Below are positions 5,554 through 5,823 of a stretch of DNA of 5,823 bases, one piece after another; the stretch's first letter is position 1, and every line of letters starts with the position of its first letter. The notes under the pieces were generated by a model. It was not told the DNA's origin. It searched no databases and was given only the letters and a program-made list of their open reading frames with translations. The position numbers were made by a program, and so were the translations under genes. The stretch is from Acidimicrobiales bacterium. Its GTDB lineage: Bacteria; Actinomycetota; Acidimicrobiia; Acidimicrobiales; Palsa-688. The DNA is taken from the NCBI GenBank assembly GCA_019241495.1, contig JAFAWZ010000324.1:1-5823 (forward strand). The letters run 5' to 3'.

Positions 5554-5823
5554 GTGCTGGCCCTCCGCCATGATCGAAGAGCGGGTCTCGTCGTCCAGGC
5601 CGCCCGGCTGGCGGCCGGCCAGGTCAGCTCCGTCGAGCTGGTCGAGCGGGCCCTGGCGCGGGCCGAGGAGACCCAACCCGCCCTCAACGCGTTCCGGGTC
5701 CTCCGGACACGTGCCGCACTGACCGAGGCGGCGGCTGCCGACCGGCGGCTGGAGGCCGGCGAGCGCTTGCCTCTTCTCGGCGTTCCCGTTGCCATCAAGG
5801 ACGACGCCGACATCGCCGGGGAG
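5554..5823 (+). CDS. Amidase-signature family enzyme, N-terminal fragment
   Basis: This frame opens after TAG 5539-5541 and runs off the right edge; the first 90 residues are visible from GTG 5554, the only usual start codon in the open frame. The sequence follows the amidase-signature N-terminus: an ARLAAGQVSSVELVERALAR helix pair, then TQPALNAF, then an Ala-rich helix, then LPLLGVPVAIKDDADIAGE. Lys82 in GVPVAIKDD is the expected catalytic lysine of the Ser-cisSer-Lys triad; the Gly/Ser-rich signature with the two serines lies beyond the window. Family members hydrolyse amide bonds, in small amides or, as GatA, in glutamine for tRNA amidation. An isolated amidase here is more likely a general amide hydrolase than GatA, but the fragment cannot decide. 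No ribosome binding site precedes GTG, and an ATG at 5570 lies in another frame, so the exact start is unsure. Confidence 0.85.
   Translation, partial: MLALRHDRRAGLVVQAARLAAGQVSSVELVERALARAEETQPALNAFRVLRTRAALTEAAAADRRLEAGERLPLLGVPVAIKDDADIAGE

Noticed and set aside
5538..5813. 91-codon minus-strand open frame at the right end
   Set aside because: It is antisense to the amidase frame, which carries recognisable amidase-signature motifs including the catalytic lysine.

Overview
The window reads as chromosomal DNA from a high-GC actinobacterium. The signs are strongly GC-rich coding sequence, GTG/TTG start candidates, -10-like TANNNT boxes without clear -35 boxes, a tRNA-Gly with an encoded CCA, and an LppU-like extracytoplasmic protein tail. 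The style of the cell-wall hydrolase suggests Acidimicrobiia, but that is an inference. No insertion sequence, CRISPR array, integrase or phage gene was seen.

Layout. (1) 2-187 (+): C-terminal tail of a cysteine-containing secreted protein, followed by tRNA-Gly(GCC) at 209-284. (2) 290-1618 (-): exported coiled-coil peptidoglycan hydrolase with a C-terminal glucosaminidase (GH73-type) domain, ending five bases from the tRNA. (3) 1715-3363 (+): a two-gene operon of a DUF35 zinc-ribbon/OB-fold protein and an SCP2-type thiolase, each with a good ribosome binding site. (4) 3391-3534 (+): a 47-codon ORF, probably real, whose stop codon directly abuts the stop codon of the next, opposing gene. (5) 3535-5471 (-): a two-gene operon of paralogous AIM24-family proteins, each with an N-terminal four-cysteine zinc ribbon. 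(6) 5554-5823 (+): the first 90 codons of an amidase-signature enzyme, running off the window.

How the genes work together. The DUF35/thiolase pair is the clearest functional unit: DUF35 proteins commonly partner thiolase-like enzymes in acyl-CoA or sterol side-chain metabolism. The thiolase keeps SCP2-type catalytic residues (Cys83, the HDCF motif, the GHP motif), so it is more likely a thiolase than an aldolase. Its substrate cannot be read from this window. The AIM24 pair forms a second unit of unknown biochemical role. The hydrolase acts at the cell wall and looks independent of its neighbours.

No gene-free stretch exceeds 300 bases. The most interesting leads are the tandem zinc-ribbon-AIM24 operon, the small ORF with a leaderless-looking start overlapped by an inverted repeat, and the same TANNNT-N7-start spacing at two separate genes. 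None of these proves a new system.
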